This document shows, one piece after another, positions 36,237-44,765 of a stretch of DNA of 64,000 bases (positions within the stretch are counted from its first letter, which is position 1; each line of letters starts with the position of its first letter). The stretch comes from Ensifer sesbaniae (GTDB lineage Bacteria > Pseudomonadota > Alphaproteobacteria > Rhizobiales > Rhizobiaceae): positions 742,863-806,862 of the forward strand of contig NZ_JABEKU010000002.1 of the NCBI RefSeq assembly GCF_013283665.1, written 5' to 3'. The translations under genes were made by a program, and so were the position numbers. Below the pieces are notes generated by a model that had not been told where the DNA came from, made no database searches, and worked only from the letters and a program-made list of their open reading frames with translations.

Positions 36237-37175
36237 TCACGAAACGGTCTGCTCCGGAGCCGAAGCCAGGTTTCGCGAATGACTTGGCGGCGCGCCCATG
36301 ATCTTGCGGAAGGCGCGGCTGAAGGAAGCTTCGGAATCGTAGCCGAGCCGGTTCGCCACATGGGCGACGCGTTTTCCTTCGCGCAGCCATTGATGCGCCT
36401 GATGCATACGCATGCGCGCTACATAGCGGGCCGGCGTCTCGCCGACCGTATCGGCAAAGCGCTGGGCAAAGCCCGAGCGCGACGCGCCCATGAGCTTGGC
36501 GAGCTCGGGCACAGTCCAGTCCTTCGTGGGATCGAGATGGATCGCGGCGAGAACGCGGCCGACCTCCGGATGGCGGACGGCTGCAAGCCAGCCCGTCGCC
36601 GTGCCGCATCCATGCTCCACCCAGGCGCGGATGATCGTCGCGGTCAGGACGTCGGCAAGTCGCGCCAGGATGCCGCCCGAGCCGACGCGCTGCATCGCCG
36701 CCTCGCGCGTCATGGTATCGAGCAGCGACGGGATAGACGGCTCGCTGGATGCGAGATCGCTGGTGCGCATGACCGAGGGCATCAGTTGCAGCAAGGGGTG
36801 CAGGCGATCGACGTTAAACTGCATCACCGCGAAGAACAAAAGGTTCTGGCTGTCCGAATTGGGGCATTGCACATCGACGATGCCGTCGCAGAGCTGCCGC
36901 TTCGGCAGGTCACGGATCGAAATCGTCGGCAGGCCGGGTTCGCTGGCAAGCACATGCGCATCGCCGCGCGGCAAGAGCACGGCATCCCCCGGCGCAAGCT
37001 CCATCCAATCGCCGTCCGGCGTCTGAAGATGAGCGGAACCGGACGCCAGAAAATGAAATCGCGCCGGTTCCTGCGCGGGATAGGAGGTTGCCCATGGCGC
37101 ACAGGGCTGACAACGCCCATATTCCACGCCGTCGAGCCTCAGTCCGCGCAGGATGTCAGTGAGCGCATCAGTCAT
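36237..37175 (-). CDS. AraC-family regulator with cupin sensor
   Basis: A 312-residue AraC regulator: an N-terminal cupin_6 (AraC-binding-like) domain and a C-terminal pair of helix-turn-helix motifs (WTVPELAKLMGASRSGFAQRF and VAHVANRLGYDSEASFSRAF). The ATG at 37175 has GGAG 9 bases upstream; an ATG at 37226 would add a stretch that overlaps the promoter. It diverges from an MFS exporter gene, its probable target. Confidence 0.92.
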   Translation of the reverse strand: MTDALTDILRGLRLDGVEYGRCQPCAPWATSYPAQEPARFHFLASGSAHLQTPDGDWMELAPGDAVLLPRGDAHVLASEPGLPTISIRDLPKRQLCDGIVDVQCPNSDSQNLLFFAVMQFNVDRLHPLLQLMPSVMRTSDLASSEPSIPSLLDTMTREAAMQRVGSGGILARLADVLTATIIRAWVEHGCGTATGWLAAVRHPEVGRVLAAIHLDPTKDWTVPELAKLMGASRSGFAQRFADTVGETPARYVARMRMHQAHQWLREGKRVAHVANRLGYDSEASFSRAFRKIMGAPPSHSRNLASAPEQTVS

Positions 37176-37282
37176 TGGCCACTCCAACTTTGGACAAATG
37201 GCATAGTGTTTTGGATTTTCTAGCATAGAAACTCCAAATCGCCATGGATATTTTCATCCCAACTGCAATGGAGATGAAAATC

Positions 37283-38485
37283 ATGGATGGCATCGTCGCA
37301 AGCCCTGCAGGCGAGGCGTATGAACGGAAGAAGCCACTATGGGCGGCCGTCGTTTCGCTTTCGCTCGGGGTTTTTGGCCTGGTAACGGCGGAATTTCTGC
37401 CGGCAAGCCTTCTCACGCCCATGTCCGCCGATCTCGGCGTAACCGTCGGTGCGGCCGGCCAATCGGTGACCACGACCGCCGTCGTCGCGGCCATTGCCGG
37501 TCCGGCGATCGTCGTCTACACCGGGCGCTTCGACCGGCGGAATGTCCTTCTTACACTGACCGCGCTTCTCGTCATATCGAGCCTGATTGCCGGCTTTGCC
37601 TCCAGCCTGCCGATGCTGCTTGCCGCACGGTTCCTGCTCGGCATCGCGCTTGGCGGTTTCTGGGCCCTGTCACTGGCGCTCGCCATGCGGCTCGTTCCGG
37701 GCAGGCTGATGCCGCGGGCGATGGCGATCATCATGTCGGGCGTGTCGATCGCGACGGTCTGCGCCGCCCCCATCGGCGCCTGGATCGGCGCGACGCTCGG
37801 CTGGCGCTATGCCTTCCTGCTCGCCGCCGCCGTCGGCATCGTCGCCTTCATCGTCCAGGCCCTGACGGTCCCGCGGCTTCCGCCGGTCGGATCAACCGGC
37901 CTGAATACGATCCTCAACGTGCTGAAGCGCCCGGCCATCCGGCTCGGCCTCGCAACCATCCTGCTCGTCGTCACGGGTCACTTTGCCGGCTTCACCTATG
38001 TTCGCCCGTTCCTCGAGCAGGTGCCGCAGTTCGGCGTCGAGGCGATCACCGCGATCCTGCTCGCCTTCGGTATCGGTGGCTTCTTCGGCAACATTGCCGG
38101 CGGTTTCCTCGCCGAGCGCAGCACGCGCCTGTCTATGATGTCGGCTGCAGCCGGTGTCGCCGTCACGACCCTGACGCTGGCGCTTGCCGGCGCGCTGCCG
38201 GCCCTTGCCATCCTAGCCACCGCCGCCTGGGGCTTCGCCTTCGGCGCGCTGCCCGTCAGCGTCCAGTCGTTCTTGAGTCGCGCCGCCGGTGACGAAGCCG
38301 AAGGTGCCGGTGCGGCAACGCTCACGACCTTCCAGATCGCCATTTCCACCGGCGCAATCCTCGGTGGCCTTCTCGTTGAATTGCAGGGTCCGACTGGCGT
38401 CTTCCTCTTCGCCGCGGTCGCGGCGATGCTCGGCACATCGCTGGTCTCCGTCTACCGCGAGCGGGCGCTGCAAGCCGCAGAGTAA
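37283..38485 (+). CDS. MFS transporter (DHA1/arabinose-efflux type)
   Basis: A 400-residue major facilitator with about twelve helices and the family motif A-like segment GRFDRRNVLL between helices 2 and 3. Several in-frame ATGs lie between 37244 and 37283; the last is chosen because GGAG lies 9 bases upstream. Its divergence from an AraC regulator is the usual arrangement for NepI/YdhP-like exporters. Substrate is unknown, with purine nucleosides or drugs possible. Confidence 0.88.
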   Translation: MDGIVASPAGEAYERKKPLWAAVVSLSLGVFGLVTAEFLPASLLTPMSADLGVTVGAAGQSVTTTAVVAAIAGPAIVVYTGRFDRRNVLLTLTALLVISSLIAGFASSLPMLLAARFLLGIALGGFWALSLALAMRLVPGRLMPRAMAIIMSGVSIATVCAAPIGAWIGATLGWRYAFLLAAAVGIVAFIVQALTVPRLPPVGSTGLNTILNVLKRPAIRLGLATILLVVTGHFAGFTYVRPFLEQVPQFGVEAITAILLAFGIGGFFGNIAGGFLAERSTRLSMMSAAAGVAVTTLTLALAGALPALAILATAAWGFAFGALPVSVQSFLSRAAGDEAEGAGAATLTTFQIAISTGAILGGLLVELQGPTGVFLFAAVAAMLGTSLVSVYRERALQAAE

Positions 38486-38634
38486 CGCTGTCCGCCACGG
38501 TTTGGTGCGAGTGGCAACGCGCACCTGTGCCTGCCGGGCCTCACGGGGGTCCGGCAGACGAAGCGCGCGTCATTGGCGCCCTCCTTTGCTGGACGACATG
38601 GAAGACAGGCTTCCCACATCGAAGCGCGACGTGA

Positions 38635-39720
38635 TCAACTCGGTGGCGGACGCAGGCGTCTCTTCTCCCAAGTTGCCTTCGGCACGATGTTGCCAATGGC
38701 GATGCTGAACGATACCAGTTCCGTTGCGTCCTCATTAACGAGGCACTTGAAGTCGACATCATACCAGTTCGACTTGTTGTGGTAGGCGCCACCGCTCGCC
38801 TCCATTCGGTTATCGAAGATGAAGCCGCCCCTCGGACCAAAGGGAACGAAACCTTCCGGCGGGGTATTCGGTCGCTGATTGCGGATCTGCTCCAGCGCCT
38901 CGGCCGTGCAAATCTGGCGGATGCGTACTTTGACGGGCAACTTGAGAAGTGCCTGCTTGAACCGCGGGTCAGCGATTGCCTTCTCCGAATATAGTACCTT
39001 CGCCTCCACCAATTTGCTCGGCACCGGCTTGAGCTCAACTTTTGCAGCCGCATCTGCCGGCTTCGTCTTCGGCTTTTCTTCCGGTTGCTTTTCCGCTTGC
39101 TGCTTGGCCTCGGCTGCCTTCGTATCCTTCGGCTCGGGCTTCACCTCGGCCACCGTCGCCATTGGCTTTGCGTCCGATTTTGCCGTGGCATTGTCTGGCG
39201 ATTTCGCTGGGGCGGCCAGCGTCGGCAAGGGCTTTTGCTCCTTTACCGGAGTCTCATCCTTCTTGAGTGGCACCTTTGCAGGCTCATCTACGGCTTTCGC
39301 CGATTGGCTGGCAGCCTTCACCTGCTCCGACGCGTCGGGCTTCTTTTCAGCCGTTTGCGCGGCCGGCGGAAGCTCGGCCTCCTTGTTGTCCTGCTTGGTC
39401 TTGGCCATGGCCGAGGCGAAGGATTGCGGCAGTTGCTGCGCGGGCTTCGGCTGTGGCTTTGGTTGAGGCTGCGGTTTGGGTTGCGGCTTGGGCTTCGGTT
39501 GCGGTTTCGGCTGTTCGGCCTTCTTCTGCTCAGCCTTCTTCTCTTCCTTTGCCTGGGGAGGAGGAACGAGCTCGACGTTGACGGTCTGCTCCTTCGGAGG
39601 CTTCGGCAGTTCGAGCGGCAGGTCGAACAACAGCAAAAAGGCGACGATGAGATGCAGGGCCACCGATGTCGGCGCGCCCCATCCTACCCGTTCCCACCAT
39701 TTCTTCGCAAAGAGCCGCAT
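38635..39720 (-). CDS. DUF930 protein with TonB-like proline/lysine-rich linker
   Basis: A 361-residue protein with one N-terminal membrane helix (about 20-40), a long periplasmic linker rich in Pro, Lys, Gln and Glu (about 45-240, including PKPQPKPQ-type repeats), and a C-terminal globular DUF930 domain with two cysteines (CTAEAL and FKCLVN). The layout imitates TonB but the C-terminal domain differs. The start is taken as ATG at 39720; a TTG two codons upstream is possible and neither has a clear ribosome site. No partner genes lie beside it. Function is unknown. Confidence 0.85.
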   Translation of the reverse strand: MRLFAKKWWERVGWGAPTSVALHLIVAFLLLFDLPLELPKPPKEQTVNVELVPPPQAKEEKKAEQKKAEQPKPQPKPKPQPKPQPQPKPQPKPAQQLPQSFASAMAKTKQDNKEAELPPAAQTAEKKPDASEQVKAASQSAKAVDEPAKVPLKKDETPVKEQKPLPTLAAPAKSPDNATAKSDAKPMATVAEVKPEPKDTKAAEAKQQAEKQPEEKPKTKPADAAAKVELKPVPSKLVEAKVLYSEKAIADPRFKQALLKLPVKVRIRQICTAEALEQIRNQRPNTPPEGFVPFGPRGGFIFDNRMEASGGAYHNKSNWYDVDFKCLVNEDATELVSFSIAIGNIVPKATWEKRRLRPPPS

Positions 39721-40100
39721 TGCCAACGAAATAAACCATTCGACCGGCGGAACCTATGAACTTCCGCCGATCTCAACAAGAGGCACAGTTCTGAGACCCG
39801 GCAGCCCGGACGCGCAGCTCCCGGCCGATCGGACCACGCAGTCGCCGCCACGCGGGAGCGTGGTCTCGCCTAACGCAAGCGGGCGACGACGCAATATGGC
39901 CGCCCTGCTTCGGCCCGACCTCCCACTTGTCAAAAAAGTCCCCGATAAAAACGGGACAGCGAAATCTGTTTCGGGCCGCGCGCCGATTTTGCACAAAAAT
40001 TTCTATTATATAAATTCTATATATTTAATCATTACGGCACGCATCGGGCGCTTCCGCCGGGCATGCGCAGCGACATTCCTTTCTGGCTTTGGGGGCCTTC
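39721..40100. other. 380-base region ahead of amino-acid binding protein gene
   Basis: No gene is supported. The segment 39990-40035 is strikingly AT-rich and contains a direct repeat of TTCTAT-A-TATA type, probably the promoter of the ABC transporter operon that follows. The left part must drive the DUF930 gene on the minus strand. Confidence 0.5.
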
Positions 40101-41144
40101 ATGCAGCAACATTTCACTCACCGAAAACTTTTCACCAAAGCCTTTGCCGCAACGACAGCGCTGGCGGCTGGCCTGATCGCCACGTCAGCGCTTGCCGGCG
40201 AAACGCTCGACAAAATCAAGGCACGCGGCGTGATCAAAGTTGGCGTCGGCACCACGCCGGGCTTCTTCTCGCCCGATAGCAGTGGCCGCTGGCAGGGCTT
40301 CTTCGTCGATTTCGGCCGCGCCATCGCCATCACCGTTTTCAACGACGCCGAGAAGGTCGAGTTCACCAACTCCTCGCCGCAGCAGCGCCTGCCGGCACTG
40401 CAATCCGGCGAGTTCGATATCCTGCTTTCCGGCGTCACTCAGACGGTGAGCCGCGCCTTCAAGCTCGGCTTCCACTTCGGTCCCGTCGTCTTCTATGACG
40501 GCCAGGGCCTGCTGGTGCGCAAAGACCTCGGCGTCGCCAAGGGCGAGGAACTGGATGGCGCGACGATCGGCGTCCAGAGTGGCACGACCGGCGAACTCAA
40601 CATCGCCGACTTCTTCCGCAAGACCGGCAAGGCCTTCACGCCTGTCACGATCGAGGAGACCGGCGAATTCCTGAAGGCGCTCGATTCCGGCCGCGTCGAT
40701 GCTCTGACCCAGGATGCGACCGACCTTGCCGCCAAGCGCACCCAGCTTTCCAAGCCCGACGACTACGTGCTTCTGCCGGAGCGCCTGTCGAAGGAGCCCT
40801 TGGCACCGGCGATCCGCGCCGGCGACGACCAGTGGCTCGAAATCGTCAACTGGACGGTCTACGCCACGATCCAGGCGGAAGAATTCGGCATCACCAAGGA
40901 CAATGTCGACACGTTCCTGAAGAGCGAAGATCCGGCAATCAAGCGCTTCCTCGGCGTCGACCCGTCGCTCGGAGAAGCCATCGGCCTCGACCCGAAGTTT
41001 GCCTATAACATCGTCAAGACGGTCGGCAACTACGGCGAAATCTTCGAACGCAATGTCGGCAAGGGCACGGCTCTCAACTTCGAGCGTGGCTACAATCAGC
41101 CCTGGACCTCGGGCGGCCTGCTCTATTCGCCGCCGTTCCGTTGA
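40101..41144 (+). CDS. Amino acid ABC transporter substrate-binding protein (AapJ-like)
   Basis: A 347-residue periplasmic binding protein of family 3. A signal peptide ends near ATSALA (about 32). The RGVIKVGVGTTPGFFSPDSSGRWQGF stretch and the later IGVQSGTT, EETGEFLKAL and GRVDALTQDATDL segments match AapJ, the general amino-acid binding protein of rhizobia. The weak ribosome site GGGGGCC precedes the ATG. The gene opens an operon with two permease genes but no ATPase gene. Confidence 0.9.
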   Translation: MQQHFTHRKLFTKAFAATTALAAGLIATSALAGETLDKIKARGVIKVGVGTTPGFFSPDSSGRWQGFFVDFGRAIAITVFNDAEKVEFTNSSPQQRLPALQSGEFDILLSGVTQTVSRAFKLGFHFGPVVFYDGQGLLVRKDLGVAKGEELDGATIGVQSGTTGELNIADFFRKTGKAFTPVTIEETGEFLKALDSGRVDALTQDATDLAAKRTQLSKPDDYVLLPERLSKEPLAPAIRAGDDQWLEIVNWTVYATIQAEEFGITKDNVDTFLKSEDPAIKRFLGVDPSLGEAIGLDPKFAYNIVKTVGNYGEIFERNVGKGTALNFERGYNQPWTSGGLLYSPPFR

Positions 41145-41158
41145 GCCGGGTCTTTCCC

Positions 41159-42349
41159 ATGACACGCTTCCTCCAACCGGGCCCTTCGGGGCCCGGACCC
41201 GTCTTACGCCTGCGCACCTGGATCGGGCCCCTGCCGCTGCAGCAGAGCCTGCTCTTCGTCGGCGTGCTCCTGCTCTTCGCGGTTTTGGGGCAGAACACTG
41301 CCGACAGCATGCACCGCATGGGCCTCACGCCGGGTTTCGCCTTTCTCTCCCATCAGGCGAACTTCGAGATCGGTGAAAGCGTGCTTTCCTATTCCGCCGG
41401 CGACAGTTATGCCCGGGCGCTTGCGGCCGGCGTCGCCAACACGGTCAAGGTCGCGGTTGCCGGCTGCCTGCTTGCAACCGTGCTCGGCGTCGCGCTCGGC
41501 ATCGCGCGGCTCTCGGGCAATTTGCTGCTTGCCAGCTTCGTCCATGGCTACGTCGAGTTTCTGCGCAATACCCCGCTGTTGCTGCAGCTCTTCCTGTGGA
41601 GCGCGATCATTCACGCGCTGCCGCCGCCGCGCGGCGCCTATACCTTCCTGGGCAGCGTCTATCTCAGCAATCGCGGCATTTACCTACCCTCGCTCTCGAT
41701 CGAGGGGGTACCGACCATCGTCTGGCTTTCGACGGTCGTACTGGCTGTTCTCGCCGCGGTCCTTCTCTGCCGTCAACTTTTCGCAGGCTCAGCCTTCTAT
41801 CTTCCGAAATCTGCCGGTGTCGCGCTCGCCGTCCTTGCCCTCTGCTACCTCGCACTCACCTCCCTTGGCTTCGCGGCCTCTGTCGAAATCCCCGCCAAGG
41901 GCGGCTTCAACATTCGCGGCGGCCTGTCGCTGACGCCGGAATTCGCGGCATTGCTCGTCGGCCTGGTCGTCAATGCCTCGGCGTCGATTTCGGAGATCGT
42001 GCGCAGCGGCATCCAGTCGGTGAAATCGGGCCAATGGGAGGCAGCCCGAGCCCTCGGACTGCGGCCCGCGCAAATCCTGCGTCTTGTGGTGCTGCCGCAA
42101 GCCCTTCGGGTCATCGCGCCGCTGATGATCTCGAGCTTCCTGGATCTCACGAAGAACTCGAGCCTCGCGGTCGCGATCGGTTACCCCGACCTCGTCAGCG
42201 TCGCCAATACGACGGCCAACACGACCGGACAGGCACTGGAAGCGATCATCATCATCGGCGCCGTCTACCTGACGATCAGCCTGTCGGTATCGTCCGTCAT
42301 GAACGTCTACAACCGGCGCGTGGTTCTGCGCGGAGAAGGAAAGCGATGA
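41159..42349 (+). CDS. Amino acid ABC transporter permease 1 (AapQ-like)
   Basis: A 396-residue permease with a longer N-terminal part than simple HisQ/M proteins, as in AapQ. The typical FLRNTPLLLQLFLW segment and the EAA loop EAARALGLRPAQILRLVVLPQALRVI-type region (around 285-310) are present. The ATG at 41159 is preferred; a TTG at 41141 overlaps the preceding stop and is possible. It should form a heterodimer with the next permease. Confidence 0.92.
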   Translation: MTRFLQPGPSGPGPVLRLRTWIGPLPLQQSLLFVGVLLLFAVLGQNTADSMHRMGLTPGFAFLSHQANFEIGESVLSYSAGDSYARALAAGVANTVKVAVAGCLLATVLGVALGIARLSGNLLLASFVHGYVEFLRNTPLLLQLFLWSAIIHALPPPRGAYTFLGSVYLSNRGIYLPSLSIEGVPTIVWLSTVVLAVLAAVLLCRQLFAGSAFYLPKSAGVALAVLALCYLALTSLGFAASVEIPAKGGFNIRGGLSLTPEFAALLVGLVVNASASISEIVRSGIQSVKSGQWEAARALGLRPAQILRLVVLPQALRVIAPLMISSFLDLTKNSSLAVAIGYPDLVSVANTTANTTGQALEAIIIIGAVYLTISLSVSSVMNVYNRRVVLRGEGKR

Positions 42350-43419
42350 GCCAGATCGAACTTGCGTCCCCCGTCGCGCCCGATTGGCACCGCTGGCGCC
42401 AAGGGCTTTTCAACGGCTGGGGGAACGGCCTCGTTACGCTTGGAACACTTGCGACGATCCTCTGGCTCGCGCTTCCCCTTTTCCGCTGGGCGGTCATCGA
42501 TGCCGTCTGGTTCGGCACGTCGGCCGATTGTGCTGAGGAAACCGCCGGCGCCTGTTGGGCCTTTGTCGGCGCAAAGCTTCGCTTCATGCTTTTTGCCTTC
42601 TTCCCACCGCCGCTGCAGTGGCGCCCGGCATTGGTCGTTGCCTTCATCCTGACGCTGCTCGCGGTCTCCGCCCTTCCCCGCTTCTGGAGCTTTCGCCTCG
42701 TGCCGGTCTGGCTGCTGGCTCTTCTCGGCAGCTGGCTGATAATGGCGGGCACCGGTGCCATGGAACCGGTCTCGACCAATCACTGGGGCGGGCTGCCGAT
42801 CACGCTCACCGTGTCGATCGCCGGCCTCGCCTTTGCCTTCCCGATCGCGCTGCTGCTGGCGCTTGCCCGCCAGTCCGACATGGGCATCCTGCGATGCCTG
42901 GCGATTGCCTTCATCGAAGTGCTGCGCGGCGTGCCGATGATCGCCATCCTCTATGTGGCGATGCTGATCGTGCCGATGGCGCTGCCGAGCGGGGCCACCA
43001 TCGACAAGCTGCTGCGCGCGCAGATCGGCGTCACCCTGTTCTTTTCTGCCTATCTCGCCGAAGTCATTCGCGCCGGTCTCCAGGTCGTTCCCGTCGGTCA
43101 GCGGGAGGCGGCCCTGTCACTTGGCTTGAGCAGAATTCAATTGCTGCGCCTCGTGGTCCTGCCGCAGGCGCTTCGCGCCGTCATCCCGGCTATCGTCAAC
43201 CTCGCAATCGGCATCGTGCTCAACACCTCGCTGCTTGCGGTCATTGGCATCTATGATCTGCTGAACGCCGCCAAGACCTCGGCAACCGACCCTGGCTGGC
43301 TCGGCTTCTACAGCGAGGCCTACATCTTCGCCGCGGCGGTCTATTTCGTCATCTGCTTCACCGGTTCGCGCTACAGCCTGTGGCTCGAGAGGAAGCTCAA
43401 TGGTGCCAATCGCCGCTGA
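42346..43419 (+). CDS. Amino acid ABC transporter permease 2 (AapM-like)
   Basis: A 357-residue permease with the FIEVLRGVPMIAILY segment and the EAA loop REAALSLGLSRIQLLRLVVLPQA. Its start overlaps the previous stop in an ATGA, giving tight coupling. The periplasmic insert with two cysteines (CAEETAGACW) is a feature of the longer AapM type. No ATPase gene follows; the next gene is a flavoprotein 80 bases away. Confidence 0.92.
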   Translation: MSQIELASPVAPDWHRWRQGLFNGWGNGLVTLGTLATILWLALPLFRWAVIDAVWFGTSADCAEETAGACWAFVGAKLRFMLFAFFPPPLQWRPALVVAFILTLLAVSALPRFWSFRLVPVWLLALLGSWLIMAGTGAMEPVSTNHWGGLPITLTVSIAGLAFAFPIALLLALARQSDMGILRCLAIAFIEVLRGVPMIAILYVAMLIVPMALPSGATIDKLLRAQIGVTLFFSAYLAEVIRAGLQVVPVGQREAALSLGLSRIQLLRLVVLPQALRAVIPAIVNLAIGIVLNTSLLAVIGIYDLLNAAKTSATDPGWLGFYSEAYIFAAAVYFVICFTGSRYSLWLERKLNGANRR

Positions 43420-43498
43420 GTGCACGTCAGGCGGGGTTGCGCGACGGCCGTTGCCGGGCCAAGAGTGCCGGGAGTGGAATCGATGACCGGGCAGGCGG

Positions 43499-44707
43499 AT
43501 GGGGAAGAAGCAGATCGCCGTTATCGGCGGTGGGCCAAGCGGGCTGATGGCCGCCGAGGTGCTGGCTGAACGCGACCACGCGGTCACTGTCTACGACGCC
43601 ATGCCGACGGTCGCGCGGAAGTTCCTGCTTGCCGGCAAGTCGGGCCTGAACATCACCCATTCCGAACCCTATGCCGTCTTTGCCGAGCGCTTCGGCAACG
43701 CTTCGCCGCGGCTGCGCGCGGCCCTTGATGCGTTTACGCCCGACGATGTCAGGCAATGGGCCGCCGCTCTCGGAACGAAGACCTTCGTCGGTTCGTCGGG
43801 CCGTGTCTTTCCTGAGGTCATGAAGGCGTCGCCGCTGCTGCGCGCCTGGCTGAAGTCGCTGGAAGGCCGCGGAGTCCGGATCCTGACCCGGCACCGCTGG
43901 ACGGGCGTGGAGGGCAGCGAACTCGTCTTCGACACGCCCGATGGCAAGAAGCTCGCCAGCGCCGACGCGACGCTACTCGCGCTCGGCGGCGCCAGCTATC
44001 CACGCCTCGGATCTGACGCCGTCTGGGTCCCCCAATTGGGCGAGAGGGGCGTGGCTGTCGCCAGCTTCCAGCCTGCCAACTGCGGCTTCGACGTCGATTG
44101 GAGCGAAACCTTCCGCGACCGTTTTGCCGGCGCAGCGCTCAAGGGCGTCACCGCCACATCCCCGGCAGGGACCGTTCCCGGTGAGTTCGTGGTGTCCAGC
44201 AGCGGCATCGAGGGCAGCTTGGTCTACGCCCATGCAGCCCCGCTCAGAGACCGCCTCGTGGGCGGTGAAAAGGCCGATCTGGTGGTCGATCTCGCTCCCG
44301 GACGAACCGCCGAGCGACTGGCGAAGGATCTCGGCCGCTTTGACAGCAAGACGAGCTTCGCCAACCGCCTGCGCAAGGGAGCCGGGTTCGAAGGCGTGAA
44401 GGCAGCGCTGCTGCGCGAACTTGCGCCCGAAGCCGCCCGGATGAGCCCACCGGATCTCGCTGCCTTGATCAAGGCGCTGCCGATACCGCTGCGACGCCCG
44501 CGGCCGATCGCCGAAGCCATCTCTTCGGCAGGCGGAGTTCAGTGGGATTCGATCGACGACAGCTACATGCTGAAAGCCCTGCCCGGCACGTTTGTCGCTG
44601 GCGAGATGATCGACTGGGAAGCGCCGACCGGCGGCTATCTGTTGACCGCCTGTTTCGCCACCGGCCGTGCGGCTGCGCGCGGCATCGTTCGCTGGCTTGC
44701 TCAGTAG
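43499..44707 (+). CDS. BaiN/HI0933-like flavoprotein (TIGR03862 type)
   Basis: A 402-residue FAD-dependent oxidoreductase-like protein. The dinucleotide-binding motif VIGGGPSGLMAAEVL sits at residues 8-22, followed by the KFLLAGKSGLNITHSE signature of the HI0933/BaiN group. The C-terminal TGGYLLTACFATGRAA segment closes the FAD site. Its reaction is unknown. The start has a weak ribosome site; no other in-frame start precedes the Rossmann motif. Confidence 0.9.
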   Translation: MGKKQIAVIGGGPSGLMAAEVLAERDHAVTVYDAMPTVARKFLLAGKSGLNITHSEPYAVFAERFGNASPRLRAALDAFTPDDVRQWAAALGTKTFVGSSGRVFPEVMKASPLLRAWLKSLEGRGVRILTRHRWTGVEGSELVFDTPDGKKLASADATLLALGGASYPRLGSDAVWVPQLGERGVAVASFQPANCGFDVDWSETFRDRFAGAALKGVTATSPAGTVPGEFVVSSSGIEGSLVYAHAAPLRDRLVGGEKADLVVDLAPGRTAERLAKDLGRFDSKTSFANRLRKGAGFEGVKAALLRELAPEAARMSPPDLAALIKALPIPLRRPRPIAEAISSAGGVQWDSIDDSYMLKALPGTFVAGEMIDWEAPTGGYLLTACFATGRAAARGIVRWLAQ

Positions 44708-44765
44708 ATACGAAATCCGCCGCGCCCACATCAGGCGCGGCGAACAGTTTGGCAGACGACATTCC

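Noticed and set aside
39420-39580. Repetitive GGCTTCGG-like DNA considered as a CRISPR or tandem repeat locus
   Set aside because: It is the coding sequence of the PKPQ-type repeats in the DUF930 protein linker; no spacers or regular unit length.
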